This document shows positions 28,757-37,264 of a stretch of 64,000 bases of DNA, one piece after another. A program made the translations under genes and the position numbers. Origin of the DNA: Marinithermofilum abyssi (GTDB lineage Bacteria; Bacillota; Bacilli; Thermoactinomycetales; DSM-45169); NCBI RefSeq assembly GCF_014641195.1, contig NZ_BMHQ01000004.1, forward strand, positions 208,735-272,734, read 5' to 3'. The notes under the pieces were generated by a model that was not told the origin of the DNA, made no database searches, and saw nothing but the letters and a program-made list of their open reading frames with translations. Position 1 is the first letter of the stretch; the number at the start of each line of letters is the position of its first letter.

Positions 28757-29185
28757 ATGAAAGAAATATCTGCAGGTGGGGTGGTGTACCGCCGCAACGG
28801 GGATGCATTGGAGTTGCTCATGATCGAAGATCGTTATTCCAAATGGACACTGGCAAAAGGGAAAAAGGAACCGGGTGAGACGGATGAAGAGACGGCCTTG
28901 CGTGAGATTGAGGAAGAGACAGGGGTCCGGGGCCGCATTATTGCCAAGCTTGAAACGGTCCATTACCGCTATTTTCATCCCAAGCACGGAGATGTGGACA
29001 AAGAAGTGCATTATTACCTAGTGGAAGCTCGTTCCGATGATGTCACGCCGCAGCTTTCGGAAATTACGAAAGCGGTATGGCTTCCAGTAAATAAGGCCTG
29101 GCAATTGCAAAAGGAAGAAGGGTATGATAATAACCGGAGTGTGATATGGAAAGCACTGAACCGATTGGGTGTGCAGCCCAGCTGA
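28757..29185 (+). CDS. Nudix hydrolase
   Basis: The protein of about 142 residues carries a complete Nudix box ([11 protein letters not shown], then [12 protein letters not shown], about residues 35-57) in the GX5EX7REUXEEXGU form, which binds divalent metal and cleaves nucleoside-diphosphate-linked compounds. The substrate is unknown; bacterial MutT/Ap4A-hydrolase-like activities are possible. ATG 28757 is chosen; a GTG at 28748 is also in frame. deoC follows closely, which hints at a nucleotide salvage or clean-up pair. Confidence 0.85.
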   Translation: MKEISAGGVVYRRNGDALELLMIEDRYSKWTLAKGKKEPGETDEETALREIEEETGVRGRIIAKLETVHYRYFHPKHGDVDKEVHYYLVEARSDDVTPQLSEITKAVWLPVNKAWQLQKEEGYDNNRSVIWKALNRLGVQPS

Positions 29186-29217
29186 ATCCGTTGATTATGG
29201 TTGAGAGGAGTTTGGTT

Positions 29218-29889
29218 ATGAAGGCATCTGAAATCGCATCCATCATTGATCATACGTTGTTGAAACCGGAGGCAACCTCGGATCAAATCGATCAGTTGTG
29301 CCAAGAAGCTGCTGAACACGGCTTTGCATCGGTTTGCGTCAATCCGTATTGGGTAGCCCGTGCTGCCGAGCGCCTGAAGGGGACCGGGGTCAAAGTCTGC
29401 ACAGTCGTGGGCTTTCCCCTGGGAGCCACCACCAAAGAAGCCAAAGCATTTGAAACAAAACAGGCGATTCAAAACGGCGCCTCTGAAGTCGATATGGTGA
29501 TGAACATCGGGGCGTTGAAATCGGGAGATATCGAAGCGGTACGTGAAGATATCCAAGCGGTTGTAGAAGCGGCTGATGGCGTATTGGTAAAGGTAATCCT
29601 TGAGACGGGGCTTCTTAACGATGAGGAGATCCGCGTTGCCAGCGAAAAGGCGAAAGCGGCGGGAGCTCATTTTGTAAAAACCTCCACCGGATTTGGGCAC
29701 GGCGGCGCTACCGTTGAGGCAGTCCGCCTTATGCGGGAGGCTGTGGGTCCAGAGATGGGCGTCAAAGCTTCCGGCGGTATCCGGGATCTTGAAACTGCTC
29801 AACGCATGGTGGAAGCCGGAGCCACTCGAATCGGCGCGAGCTCCAGTGTGGCCATTGTTACCGGCGGCCAGGGCAACAGCGGGTATTGA
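29218..29889 (+). CDS. deoC: Deoxyribose-phosphate aldolase
   Basis: The 223-residue class I aldolase cleaves 2-deoxyribose-5-phosphate to glyceraldehyde-3-phosphate and acetaldehyde in deoxynucleoside catabolism. It has [10 protein letters not shown] near the start, the Schiff-base lysine in [12 protein letters not shown] and the second active lysine in [12 protein letters not shown] 29218 has GAGAGGAG upstream. A strong terminator follows. cdd, another salvage gene, lies elsewhere at 41295. Confidence 0.95.
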   Translation: MKASEIASIIDHTLLKPEATSDQIDQLCQEAAEHGFASVCVNPYWVARAAERLKGTGVKVCTVVGFPLGATTKEAKAFETKQAIQNGASEVDMVMNIGALKSGDIEAVREDIQAVVEAADGVLVKVILETGLLNDEEIRVASEKAKAAGAHFVKTSTGFGHGGATVEAVRLMREAVGPEMGVKASGGIRDLETAQRMVEAGATRIGASSSVAIVTGGQGNSGY

Positions 29890-29894
29890 CGAGG

Positions 29895-29925
29895 AACGGA
29901 CATGTTGATGTCCGTTTTTTTTTTC
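29895..29925 (+). terminator. Terminator of deoC
   Basis: An 8-bp stem ACGGACAT/ATGTCCGT (29896-29903 with 29908-29915) is followed by ten T residues. Confidence 0.88.
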
Positions 29926-29931
29926 ATTGAG

Positions 29932-30897
29932 TCACCGGCGGTTTCTCCTCTGACGGAAAGACCAAGCAATCACCGGATCCGGCAGCAACCAGGTGATCAC
30001 TCGGGCGAATGGAGCTGAGAAGGGAAGGACCAGCACGGAACAAATGACATTGTACAATGTTTGGATATGAGCCACTTGAGCGGCGGGGTTGTCGGACAGC
30101 AGCAATGCTATCTGTGTTAAATAGGGAACCAGCGGTCCAAAAACCAGAACACCTGCGATATTGAGGGTCAAATGAGCCAGGGCCACTTGTTTGGCAGCCC
30201 GGTTGGAACCGATGGATGCCAGCAGACCCGTGACACAGGTGCCCACATTGCTTCCTAAAACCACGGCGATCGCAAAGGGAAGCGGAATGATTCCGGAAGC
30301 ATAAAATCCCATAGCGATGGCGATGACGGCCCCGCTGCTCTGAACAAGTCCGGTAACCGCGGTTCCCGCTAATATTCCCCAGAGAACAGGGTGTGTAGAG
30401 GATTCCAATATCCAATGGATCCACCCCCGCCTCTTTAAGGGGAAGGCAATCCATTGCATCGCATCCATCCCGAGGAAGATACAGCCAAAACCGCCGATGA
30501 CCAATCCAATGCACTTGCTTTTCTTCCGGGGCAACAGATAAAAGAGGGCTCCCAGCAAAATCAGCGGGACGGCGAAGTCTTCAATTTTTAGAGCCAAGAT
30601 TTCCGTGGTAAGTGTGGTCCCAATATTGGTTCCCAGAATAATGCCGATCGTTTGGGAAAAGTTCAGGATCCCCGCATTGACAAAACCGATAGTGATCACT
30701 GTTACAGCGCTGCTGCTCTGTAAAAAAGCCGTTGAAACCATCCCGGTCAAAAACCCTCGTGCCGGTGTCCGGGTAAAACGGAGCAGCGCTTGTTGCAGAC
30801 GATCACCAGCCAATACTTCCAAGCCGTATCGCAAAAGCTGCATACCGAATAAAAATATCGCCAATCCCGTAGCGAACGGGATGATCATTTCCTTCAT
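29932..30897 (-). CDS. yqeW: Na/Pi-cotransporter II-related membrane protein
   Basis: The 321-residue polytopic protein has the inverted-repeat signature of the Na/Pi cotransporter family: FLQSSSAVTVITIGFVNAG in the first half and LVQSSGAVIAIAMGFYASG in the second, each QSS loop probably binding sodium or phosphate. LGTNIGTT and LGSNVGTC repeat in the same way. In B. subtilis yqeW lies in the same yqeV-rpsU interval. No C-terminal PhoU-like domain is present. The ATG has GGAGGAGG upstream on the minus strand. Confidence 0.85.
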   Translation of the reverse strand: MKEMIIPFATGLAIFLFGMQLLRYGLEVLAGDRLQQALLRFTRTPARGFLTGMVSTAFLQSSSAVTVITIGFVNAGILNFSQTIGIILGTNIGTTLTTEILALKIEDFAVPLILLGALFYLLPRKKSKCIGLVIGGFGCIFLGMDAMQWIAFPLKRRGWIHWILESSTHPVLWGILAGTAVTGLVQSSGAVIAIAMGFYASGIIPLPFAIAVVLGSNVGTCVTGLLASIGSNRAAKQVALAHLTLNIAGVLVFGPLVPYLTQIALLLSDNPAAQVAHIQTLYNVICSVLVLPFSAPFARVITWLLPDPVIAWSFRQRRNRR

Positions 30898-30975
30898 GCA
30901 TCATGCCTCCTCCGCTAGTCCATATATATGGCTGGCAGCGGACAGGCATGACGATATTCCCCTCGTGAGACAAAA

Positions 30976-31000
30976 TAAGACCCCTCCGCTGTGAAGGGGC
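30976..31000 (-). terminator. Terminator of the 31013-31369 gene
   Basis: A short stem CCCCT/AGGGG (30981-30985 with 30995-30999) is followed on the minus strand by TTATTTTG, just past the stop. Confidence 0.5.
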
Positions 31001-31012
31001 CGGCTGTCTGGA

Positions 31013-31369
31013 TTACTCTTTTTCCCGATTACGACGTGGGATAAAGGGCGGTGGTTCCATGTCAAAATCCGGATCGAATGGGCTCCATGGACGTTGGACA
31101 CTTTTTTCTGTTGCCTGTTCCGACCCCGCATCGGGGGCGAGGCGCGGTTCGCCAAAAACGGCCCATGGCGGGCCCGGCTCAGGTTGCTGTTGACGCAAGG
31201 ACTTCTCTTCTTTCTCTTCCCGAACGGGCAGCCCTTCCATCCATTCTTCTCCGTGGAAATCTTTCCGCATCACCTGTTCGGTTTCCTCATTCATGATTTT
31301 GTTGAGTTCTTCCTGAATCATCTCACGAATCAAACTACGCAGCTGGTCACGAGATTTTCCTTTTGCCAT
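31013..31369 (-). CDS. Small charged protein of unknown function
   Basis: The 118-residue protein starts with a charged helix (MAKGKSRDQLRSLIREMIQE), continues with a Glu/Lys-rich part and ends in a proline-rich tail with many acidic and basic residues. I do not recognise it. The start at 31369 has AAAGGGGTGAAAA; a longer frame to 31636 would overlap the divergent HIT gene. It has its own terminator and lies between yqeW and hinT. Confidence 0.6.
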   Translation of the reverse strand: MAKGKSRDQLRSLIREMIQEELNKIMNEETEQVMRKDFHGEEWMEGLPVREEKEEKSLRQQQPEPGPPWAVFGEPRLAPDAGSEQATEKSVQRPWSPFDPDFDMEPPPFIPRRNREKE

Positions 31370-31464
31370 TTTTTCACCCCTTTTCAGACAAGGAGGTCCG
31401 CATTCATGATGTATTATATGCGGGTGCTGGATTTGGGTGAATAAAAGGAGGAGTGTGCTTCGCT

Positions 31465-31487
31465 CGGGCTGCTTTTTTTGATATAAT
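31465..31487 (+). promoter_or_regulatory. Probable promoter of the HIT-family gene
   Basis: TATAAT at 31482-31487 with an extended TGA directly before it; the -35 position (31459-31464, TTCGCT) is weak. It lies about 35 nt before the hinT start. Confidence 0.6.
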
Positions 31488-31522
31488 ACCTTCAACTTCA
31501 ACACTGAAAGGGGTGTAGGGTC

Positions 31523-31867
31523 TTGGCAGAGTGTATTTTTTGCGGTATCGTCGAAGGAAGCATCCCTTCCAAAAAAGTATACGAAGATGAGCATGTTGTT
31601 GCTTTTCACGATATCAGCCCGGCAGCCCCGGTCCATCTGTTAGTCATCCCCAAAAAGCATATCGCCTCCATTCAGGAAGTAGGGGAAGAAGATGCGGTGA
31701 CCATGGGGCGCATTTTCTCAGCCATCAATCACTTGGCACAAGAGTTCGGGCTGAGTGAAAAAGGGTTCCGGATTGTGAACAACTGTGGCCAAGAAGGTGG
31801 ACAAACCGTATTCCATCTTCATTTTCACCTTCTCGGCGGCCGGCAGTTGACATGGCCCCCCGGTTGA
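31523..31867 (+). CDS. hinT: HIT-family (histidine triad) nucleotide-binding protein
   Basis: The 114-residue protein has CIFCGIV near the start and the histidine triad HLHFHLL near residue 98, typical of HINT phosphoramidases that hydrolyse AMP-NH2-like and acyl-adenylate compounds. Length matches the family. TTG 31523 has AAAGGGGTG upstream. A strong sigma-A promoter for rpsU lies just downstream, so it is probably its own unit. Confidence 0.9.
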   Translation: MAECIFCGIVEGSIPSKKVYEDEHVVAFHDISPAAPVHLLVIPKKHIASIQEVGEEDAVTMGRIFSAINHLAQEFGLSEKGFRIVNNCGQEGGQTVFHLHFHLLGGRQLTWPPG

Positions 31868-31877
31868 TAAAACCGCT

Positions 31878-31907
31878 TTGACACGCCTTTTCAGCCTGTT
31901 GTATAAT
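31878..31907 (+). promoter_or_regulatory. Strong sigma-A promoter of rpsU-yqeY
   Basis: TTGACA (31878-31883), an 18-nt spacer and TATAAT (31902-31907), both perfect consensus hexamers. Confidence 0.88.
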
Positions 31908-31914
31908 GATCGGT

Positions 31915-32065
31915 GTCTTTGTTTTTTCGTCCCAAGTCTTTCCTTGGGTGGATTACATGCAGGTGCAGGTGCTGCTTGTCCCTCTTCGGTGTGGGACAGT
32001 GCCGATGCTTGCAGAGCCGTTTGCATCAAGCGGCTTCAGCCCGGGCGATGACTGCCCGCGGAGGG
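31915..32065 (+). promoter_or_regulatory. Structured leader of rpsU
   Basis: The transcript from the strong promoter has about 160 nt before rpsU with several hairpins, for example CCCAAG/CTTGGG (about 31933-31950) and TGTCCC/GGGACA (about 31979-31998). No T-run is present. A leader of this size before a ribosomal protein gene may serve autogenous control, but I recognise no known leader motif. Confidence 0.4.
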
Positions 32066-32075
32066 AGGGATAAGC

Positions 32076-32246
32076 ATGGCGGAAATTCACGTTCGCAAAA
32101 ACGAAACTTTGGATAAAGCGCTGCGTCGATTCAAAAAGACGATGGCCAAAGAAGGTACGATGCGTGAACTGAAAAAGCGCAAGTTCTACGAAAAGCCCAG
32201 CGTCAAGCGAAAAAAGAAAGCTGACGCTGCACGGAAACGGAAATAA
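32076..32246 (+). CDS. rpsU: 30S ribosomal protein S21
   Basis: The 56-residue basic protein ([20 protein letters not shown] at its start, then a Lys/Arg-rich tail) is S21, the last-assembled 30S protein near the anti-Shine-Dalgarno region. It is preceded by GGAGGGAGG and by a strong promoter. yqeY follows after 21 nt, as in B. subtilis. Confidence 0.97.
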   Translation: MAEIHVRKNETLDKALRRFKKTMAKEGTMRELKKRKFYEKPSVKRKKKADAARKRK

Positions 32247-32267
32247 GGTAGCGAGGTGGCGGTCCCG

Positions 32268-32711
32268 GTGACCTTGTTGGAGCGGTTGACCCAGGATATG
32301 AAAACCGCAATGAAAGAAAAAGACAAGACCAAGCTGTCAGTGGTCCGGATGCTGCGTTCTTCCATCAAAAACAAGGAGATCGAGCTCGGACGCTCCTTGG
32401 ATGAGGACGAAGCATTGCAAGTGGTTTCCAAAGAGCTGAAACAGCAGAAGGATTCCCTGTCCGAATTTGAACGAGCCGGCCGGGATGACTTGGCTGAAAA
32501 AGCTCGGGGTGAGATTGCGGTTCTTGAACAATACCTCCCGGAACAATTGAGCGAAGAAGAGATTCGTGCGATTGTTCAGGAGACGATTCAAGAAACCGGA
32601 GCCTCCTCCAAAAAAGACATGGGGAAAGTGATGGGAGCCATCATGCCCAAAGTCAAAGGACGGGCTGACGGAAAGGTGATCAACCGTTTGGTGCAGGAGT
32701 TCTTGCAGTAA
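32268..32711 (+). CDS. yqeY: YqeY/GatB-like protein
   Basis: The 147-residue protein belongs to the YqeY family, related to the C-terminal tRNA-binding domain of GatB; the role is not settled. GTG 32268 gives [20 protein letters not shown], matching family N-termini, with AGGTGG 8 nt upstream. A second GTG at 32256 has no such site. It is co-transcribed with rpsU and followed by a terminator. Confidence 0.93.
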   Translation: MTLLERLTQDMKTAMKEKDKTKLSVVRMLRSSIKNKEIELGRSLDEDEALQVVSKELKQQKDSLSEFERAGRDDLAEKARGEIAVLEQYLPEQLSEEEIRAIVQETIQETGASSKKDMGKVMGAIMPKVKGRADGKVINRLVQEFLQ

Positions 32712-32740
32712 ACACAGCGTATATACGCTGTGTTTTTTCT
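32712..32740 (+). terminator. Terminator of rpsU-yqeY
   Basis: A 22-bp perfect palindrome (32712-32733) followed by six T residues. Confidence 0.85.
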
Positions 32741-32865
32741 TGAAGTGCAGTGTGAAAATCTTGCTAAAAAAGAAACCTTTCCCGTTCGTCATCGTATATA
32801 CATAGAGCAGGACACACTGCAGAAAAGGTTCAGTCGTGAACCACTCAATTGGAGGAGGATGGAAT

Positions 32866-33846
32866 ATGGATTCCGCAACCTTAAGCATGTTGGTCATTGC
32901 GGTTGTGGCAGTCATCGGGCTGTCCGTACTGTTTACCTTTGTACCGGTGATGCTGTGGATTTCGGCGATGGCTTCCGGCGTTTATGTGGGCTTGACCACC
33001 CTGATCGGGATGCGCCTTCGCCGCATCACCCCGTCCCGTATCATCAACCCGTTGATCAAGGCGCGCAAAGCCGGGCTGGATGTGACGATTGAGCAGTTGG
33101 AAACCCATTATTTAGCGGGGGGGAACGTGGATCGGGTGGTGGATGCTTTGATCGCCGCCCAACGAGCGGATATCGACCTGATGTTTGAGCGGGCGGCAGC
33201 GATCGATCTGGCGGGTCGGGACGTGCTGGAAGCGGTTCAGATGAGCGTTAATCCCAAAGTGATCGAAACCCCGGTGGTTTCCGCGGTGGCGAAGGATGGT
33301 ATTGAAGTAAAGGTTGTAGCTCGGGTTACTGTACGGGCCAACATCGACCGTTTGGTGGGCGGTGCCGGGGAGGAAACGATTATCGCCCGGGTCGGTGAAG
33401 GCATTGTCACCACCAACGGCTCGGCGTCCAGTCACAAAGAAGTATTGGAAAACCCCGATCTGATCTCCAATACGGTGTTGAAAAAAGGCTTGGATGCCGG
33501 TACGGCCTTTGAAATTCTTTCCATTGACATCGCCGATGTGGATGTAGGGAAAAATATTGGAGCCCAGTTGCAGATGGATCAAGCAGAAGCCGATAAGAAC
33601 ATTGCCCAGGCCAAAGCGGAGGAACGGCGGGCAATGGCTGTTGCCAAGGAACAAGAGATGCGGGCCCATGTGGAAGAAATGCGAGCCAAAGTGGTGGAAG
33701 CGGAAGCTATGGTGCCGCAGGCCATAGCAGAAGCCCTCCGAAGCGGAAAGCTTGGTGTGATGGACTATTACCATATGCAGAACATTATGGCTGATACCGA
33801 TATGCGCAAGACGATCAGCCGTTCCGATGAGGAAGAAGAGCAGTAA
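32866..33846 (+). CDS. floA: Flotillin-like protein FloA
   Basis: The 326-residue protein has an N-terminal hairpin-type membrane segment (about residues 5-50), an SPFB-like domain and a C-terminal coiled coil rich in Glu/Ala ([20 protein letters not shown]). FloA organises membrane microdomains. In B. subtilis it follows yqeZ (NfeD), which is missing here: only 155 nt separate yqeY and floA, with no room for it. ATG 32866 has GGAGGAGG upstream. Confidence 0.95.
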   Translation: MDSATLSMLVIAVVAVIGLSVLFTFVPVMLWISAMASGVYVGLTTLIGMRLRRITPSRIINPLIKARKAGLDVTIEQLETHYLAGGNVDRVVDALIAAQRADIDLMFERAAAIDLAGRDVLEAVQMSVNPKVIETPVVSAVAKDGIEVKVVARVTVRANIDRLVGGAGEETIIARVGEGIVTTNGSASSHKEVLENPDLISNTVLKKGLDAGTAFEILSIDIADVDVGKNIGAQLQMDQAEADKNIAQAKAEERRAMAVAKEQEMRAHVEEMRAKVVEAEAMVPQAIAEALRSGKLGVMDYYHMQNIMADTDMRKTISRSDEEEEQ

Positions 33847-33889
33847 TCGGAACCAGGGCTGAACACTCGCCGAAAGCGGAGGTAGCACG

Positions 33890-34297
33890 ATGGACTATTT
33901 GCTGCAGGAATGGGTCTTGCCTACTCTGTTTGCCCTGATTGTTTTTTTGTATGCGCAGTGGAAGAAGAAAAAAGAGAGGGGGAAACATGCCCAATCCAGA
34001 AATAGACGTAGTCCGCAACGGAATACCAAGACGGCGGCTCCCCCAAAGCAAACAACACCGACGTTGGAACAACGGCTTCGGGAGTACAAAAAGCAGGACT
34101 ATCACCGTGGATCTTCACGCCGAGTGATCGAGGTGAAGCCTGCAGCGGTTGCTCCGGTCCAAAAAAGAACCGCTGCTTCGCCTTGGGCAAAGCTTTCCCG
34201 TCAGGAGTGGAGGCGGGCGGTAGTGATGAAGGAGATTCTAGATCCGCCTCGGGCGCTGCGCCCGCTGTCCAGAAGCCGGTTGCATAAGATGCGGTGA
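33890..34297 (+). CDS. Small membrane-anchored basic protein after floA
   Basis: The 135-residue protein has one N-terminal membrane segment (about residues 7-24) and then a long, very basic cytoplasmic part. It ends in a conserved-looking block, LSRQEWRRAVVMKEIL with DPPRALRP. I do not recognise the family. It stands where B. subtilis has yqfB, but I see no similarity that would justify that name. The ATG has GGAGGTAGC upstream. Co-transcription with floA (43 nt) is likely. Confidence 0.65.
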   Translation: MDYLLQEWVLPTLFALIVFLYAQWKKKKERGKHAQSRNRRSPQRNTKTAAPPKQTTPTLEQRLREYKKQDYHRGSSRRVIEVKPAAVAPVQKRTAASPWAKLSRQEWRRAVVMKEILDPPRALRPLSRSRLHKMR

Positions 34298-34333
34298 TAC
34301 ACTTCATTTCCCTGCCATGGAAACATGTGAAGT

Positions 34334-34362
34334 TCATGACCTCGCCTCTTCGGTACAAACTA
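34334..34362 (+). promoter_or_regulatory. Sigma-G type promoter of the SASP gene
   Basis: TCATG (34334-34338), a 17-nt spacer and CAAACTA (34356-34362), one mismatch from the CATNNTA-type -10 of sigma-F/G promoters. The downstream gene is a forespore SASP, which fits. Confidence 0.5.
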
Positions 34363-34385
34363 TGGGTACGGGGAGGTGAAATGCC

Positions 34386-34580
34386 ATGGCAAGAAGCCGT
34401 AGCAGCAATCGGTTGTTAGTACCGGGCAGCGCCGCTGTTTTGCAACAGTATAAAGAGGAAATTGCTGCCGAATTCGGTGTCAAAATGGGAGCGGATACGA
34501 CGTCCCGGGGCAATGGTTCCGTCGGCGGGGAAATTACCAAACGTTTGGTTCGCCAAGCACAACAACAAGAAATGCAATAA
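34386..34580 (+). CDS. Small acid-soluble spore protein, alpha/beta type
   Basis: The 64-residue protein is an alpha/beta SASP that coats and protects spore DNA. It has the conserved [11 protein letters not shown] segment containing the germination-protease cut site (between Glu and Ile) and the DNA-binding [15 protein letters not shown] helix. The ATG has GGGAGGTG upstream. It is a single-gene unit between a sigma-G type promoter and a terminator. The protease gpr is at 11041 in this window. Confidence 0.95.
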   Translation: MARSRSSNRLLVPGSAAVLQQYKEEIAAEFGVKMGADTTSRGNGSVGGEITKRLVRQAQQQEMQ

Positions 34581-34605
34581 TGACAATGTTATATTTCGGT
34601 GATGG

Positions 34606-34640
34606 AAGCGGTGCAGGGAAATCCATGCACCGCTTTATTG
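34606..34640 (+). terminator. Terminator of the SASP gene
   Basis: A perfect 10-bp stem (34606-34615 with 34626-34635) with a short T-rich tail. Confidence 0.75.
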
Positions 34641-34770
34641 TGTCATCGAGTGTGCTGCCCGATCATACACTTTTTTGATCCCTGTTTTTGGACCGTTCAA
34701 ATGTGCCAAGCCTTGCATATCATCAAGGGGGGGCGCATATGGGTTATAAAGAAGATGGAGGGCTTGTTCT

Positions 34771-35049
34771 ATGCGGAAGATCGGAGATCACCTGAAGAAG
34801 ACTGCATCCAACTGGTTGGATATTCCGCAAGATGTGGCCACCAACGTACCTCGGGTGATGATAACAGGTTCGCATCGTGTTCATGTAGTGAATCATTTGG
34901 GTGTGGTACGGTTTCGTGACACAGAAATTCGAATCAAAACCGTCAAAGAAACATTGTTCATTACCGGAAAAGGATTGACGATTCAGGCCATTCACTCCGA
35001 AGAGTTGTGGGTAGAAGGGGAAATCGCCGAAGTCAAGTTTGGGGAGTAG
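34771..35049 (+). CDS. yqfC: Sporulation protein YqfC
   Basis: The 92-residue protein belongs to the YqfC/YabP family of sporulation proteins, made in the mother cell under sigma-E in B. subtilis. It has the typical short beta-rich fold with VPRVMITGSHRVHVVNHLG. The ATG has GATGGAGGGC upstream. yqfD follows after 13 nt. Confidence 0.9.
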   Translation: MRKIGDHLKKTASNWLDIPQDVATNVPRVMITGSHRVHVVNHLGVVRFRDTEIRIKTVKETLFITGKGLTIQAIHSEELWVEGEIAEVKFGE

Positions 35050-35062
35050 GGGGAGGAATCTT

Positions 35063-36271
35063 TTGCGGCAGCGGAATTGGTCCCAGAGGATAAAAGGACA
35101 TCTAACGGTGGATGTCAAAGGCCCCAATATCACCGCGTTTATCAATCGAGCGACAGAAGAGCGCTTTTCGCTTAGCCAGATTCAGTGGATCGGGGACGAA
35201 CACGTTCGTCTGGTCATGAGTGTGGAGGACTATTTCCGGGTGAAGCCACTGGCGCGAGAGACACGTTCCAAGGTACGTATCATCTCCAAGCAAGGACTTC
35301 CCTTTTTTCTTTTGCGGCTGCAACGTCGGAAATTTTTTGCAATCGGCATTCTTCTCTTTTTCCTGCTGATATTTGTTTTGACCTCTTTTGTCTGGTCCGT
35401 GGATGTGGAAGGGAATGAACGGGTTCCCACCAGAGAAATCCTTCAATTGCTGAAGAATCAGGGGGTTTATGCCGGTCAATTCAAGGGCCGTATTCCCTCG
35501 GATGAGAAAATGCAGATTTATCTGCAAGATAAACTTCCCCAACTCTCCTGGGTCGGCTTTCGTATGGAAGGAACGCGGATCGTAGTCACCGTTGTGGAAA
35601 AAAAAGGTGTGGATAATAAAGAAGTAGAGGAGGACAAAGGGCCGGTTCAATTTGTGGCCAAAAAAGACGCTTTGATCTACGATATGAAAATCCTTCGAGG
35701 GCGTCCGTTGGTGGAAGTGAACGATGTGATCAAAAAAGGGCAGCTGTTGGTTTCCGGCCGGTACGGGAATCCGGAGACGCCTGAGAAGGGAAAGGTAGTG
35801 GGAGTGAAAGGAAGTGTACTGGGGCGGGTCTGGTACGAGTCCGACGTGGTGGTCCCGCTCACGCTGAAGCGAAAGGTATATACCGGAGCACGGGATGAGG
35901 CATATTATCCGTATGTGGCTTCTCGGGCGATTCGGATTCCCTTTTTGTATCCGGTCGATTTTACACAGTATGAAACCATTTCGCATATCCGCTCTTTGCA
36001 TCTGGGGAAATGGCGTCTGCCTTTCGGTTGGGTTACCGAGGAGCGTATGGAGATGGAGTGGGTAAAACAAAAGCTGAACGAAAAGGAAGCCTTGCGGTTG
36101 GGGAAGGAACGGGCACGAGTAGAGCTCCTTTCGGAATCCGGTCAACAGGCGCGGATCCTGGGGGAAAAAGTTTTGCACCATCATGTGGACAGTGGTAAAG
36201 TTTATATGAAGATACACTTTGACGTAGTAGAGAATATCGCTGTTCCACAACCGATATTGCAAGGGGATTGA
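35063..36271 (+). CDS. yqfD: Sporulation protein YqfD
   Basis: The 402-residue membrane protein has one clear membrane segment (about residues 93-113, after a basic stretch) and a long region outside. The family is conserved in spore formers; its function is unknown. TTG 35063 is chosen because AGGGGGAGG lies about 7 nt upstream; a longer frame to 35039 would overlap yqfC. It forms a sporulation pair with yqfC and is followed without gap by phoH. Confidence 0.9.
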   Translation: MRQRNWSQRIKGHLTVDVKGPNITAFINRATEERFSLSQIQWIGDEHVRLVMSVEDYFRVKPLARETRSKVRIISKQGLPFFLLRLQRRKFFAIGILLFFLLIFVLTSFVWSVDVEGNERVPTREILQLLKNQGVYAGQFKGRIPSDEKMQIYLQDKLPQLSWVGFRMEGTRIVVTVVEKKGVDNKEVEEDKGPVQFVAKKDALIYDMKILRGRPLVEVNDVIKKGQLLVSGRYGNPETPEKGKVVGVKGSVLGRVWYESDVVVPLTLKRKVYTGARDEAYYPYVASRAIRIPFLYPVDFTQYETISHIRSLHLGKWRLPFGWVTEERMEMEWVKQKLNEKEALRLGKERARVELLSESGQQARILGEKVLHHHVDSGKVYMKIHFDVVENIAVPQPILQGD

Positions 36272-36276
36272 GCCAT

Positions 36277-37236
36277 TTGCAAGCACAAGAAAAAACGATG
36301 AAAATCCGTTTACAGGATGCCGAAGAAGCCATGAGCCTTTTCGGGCCCCAAGACGGTTTTTTAAAAACGATTGAAGCAAACACCCCTGCCAAAATCGTTT
36401 CCAGAGGGGAAGAAGTCGTGATTACCGGCTCTCCTGAGGAGCTGGATGTACTCAGCAATCTGTTCCGGGTGTTGCTGTCCTTGATCCGAAAAGGGGTCAG
36501 TCTGTCCGAGCGGGATGTCGTCTATGCGGAGAGATTGGCCAGAGACGGCATTGCAGACGAGTTGCTGGAACTGTATGATGAACAGATCGGAACCACCCAT
36601 AAAGGAAAAGCAATCCGGGTGAAAACGCTGGGTCAGCGTCATTATGTCACCGCGATCCAAAAATCGGACATTGTCTTCGGAATCGGACCTGCCGGCACCG
36701 GTAAAACGTTTTTGGCGGTTGTTTTAGCCGTCACCGCTTTGAAAGCCAACCGGGTGAAGCGGATCGTATTAACGCGTCCGGCCGTGGAAGCGGGAGAGAA
36801 CCTGGGCTTTTTGCCGGGGGATCTCCAAGAAAAAGTAGATCCGTATCTGCGCCCGTTGTACGACAGCTTATATACGATGCTGGGTGTGGAGCAGGTGCAA
36901 AAAATGATGGAACGGGGCATGATCGAAGTAGCCCCGCTTGCGTATATGCGAGGGCGTACGTTGGAAGACGCCTTCGTCATCTTGGATGAAGCGCAAAACA
37001 CCACCAACGAGCAGATGAAAATGTTTTTGACCCGGCTGGGCTTTGGTTCCAAAATGGTGGTCACCGGAGATGTGACTCAGGTGGACCTTCCCAAAGGGAA
37101 ACAATCCGGGCTGAAAGAAGCGGAACGCATTTTGCGGGATGTGGAAGATATACAATTTGTTTATTTGAGTCAGGCGGATGTTGTGCGGCATACGCTGGTT
37201 CAGAAGATCATCGAAGCGTATGGACAGGATGCGTAA
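36277..37236 (+). CDS. phoH: PhoH-family ATPase
   Basis: The protein of about 319 residues has an N-terminal KH-like domain and a P-loop ATPase domain with GIGPAGTGKTFLA and FVILDEAQN. PhoH proteins are linked to RNA processing, and the next gene but one is ybeY, an rRNA endonuclease. The start is uncertain: TTG 36277 has AAGGGGA 9 nt upstream, while TTG 36268 overlaps the yqfD stop as TTGA. Confidence 0.93.
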   Translation: MQAQEKTMKIRLQDAEEAMSLFGPQDGFLKTIEANTPAKIVSRGEEVVITGSPEELDVLSNLFRVLLSLIRKGVSLSERDVVYAERLARDGIADELLELYDEQIGTTHKGKAIRVKTLGQRHYVTAIQKSDIVFGIGPAGTGKTFLAVVLAVTALKANRVKRIVLTRPAVEAGENLGFLPGDLQEKVDPYLRPLYDSLYTMLGVEQVQKMMERGMIEVAPLAYMRGRTLEDAFVILDEAQNTTNEQMKMFLTRLGFGSKMVVTGDVTQVDLPKGKQSGLKEAERILRDVEDIQFVYLSQADVVRHTLVQKIIEAYGQDA

Positions 37237-37264
37237 AGCTTCGCTGTCAAGGAGAGTCGAATCA

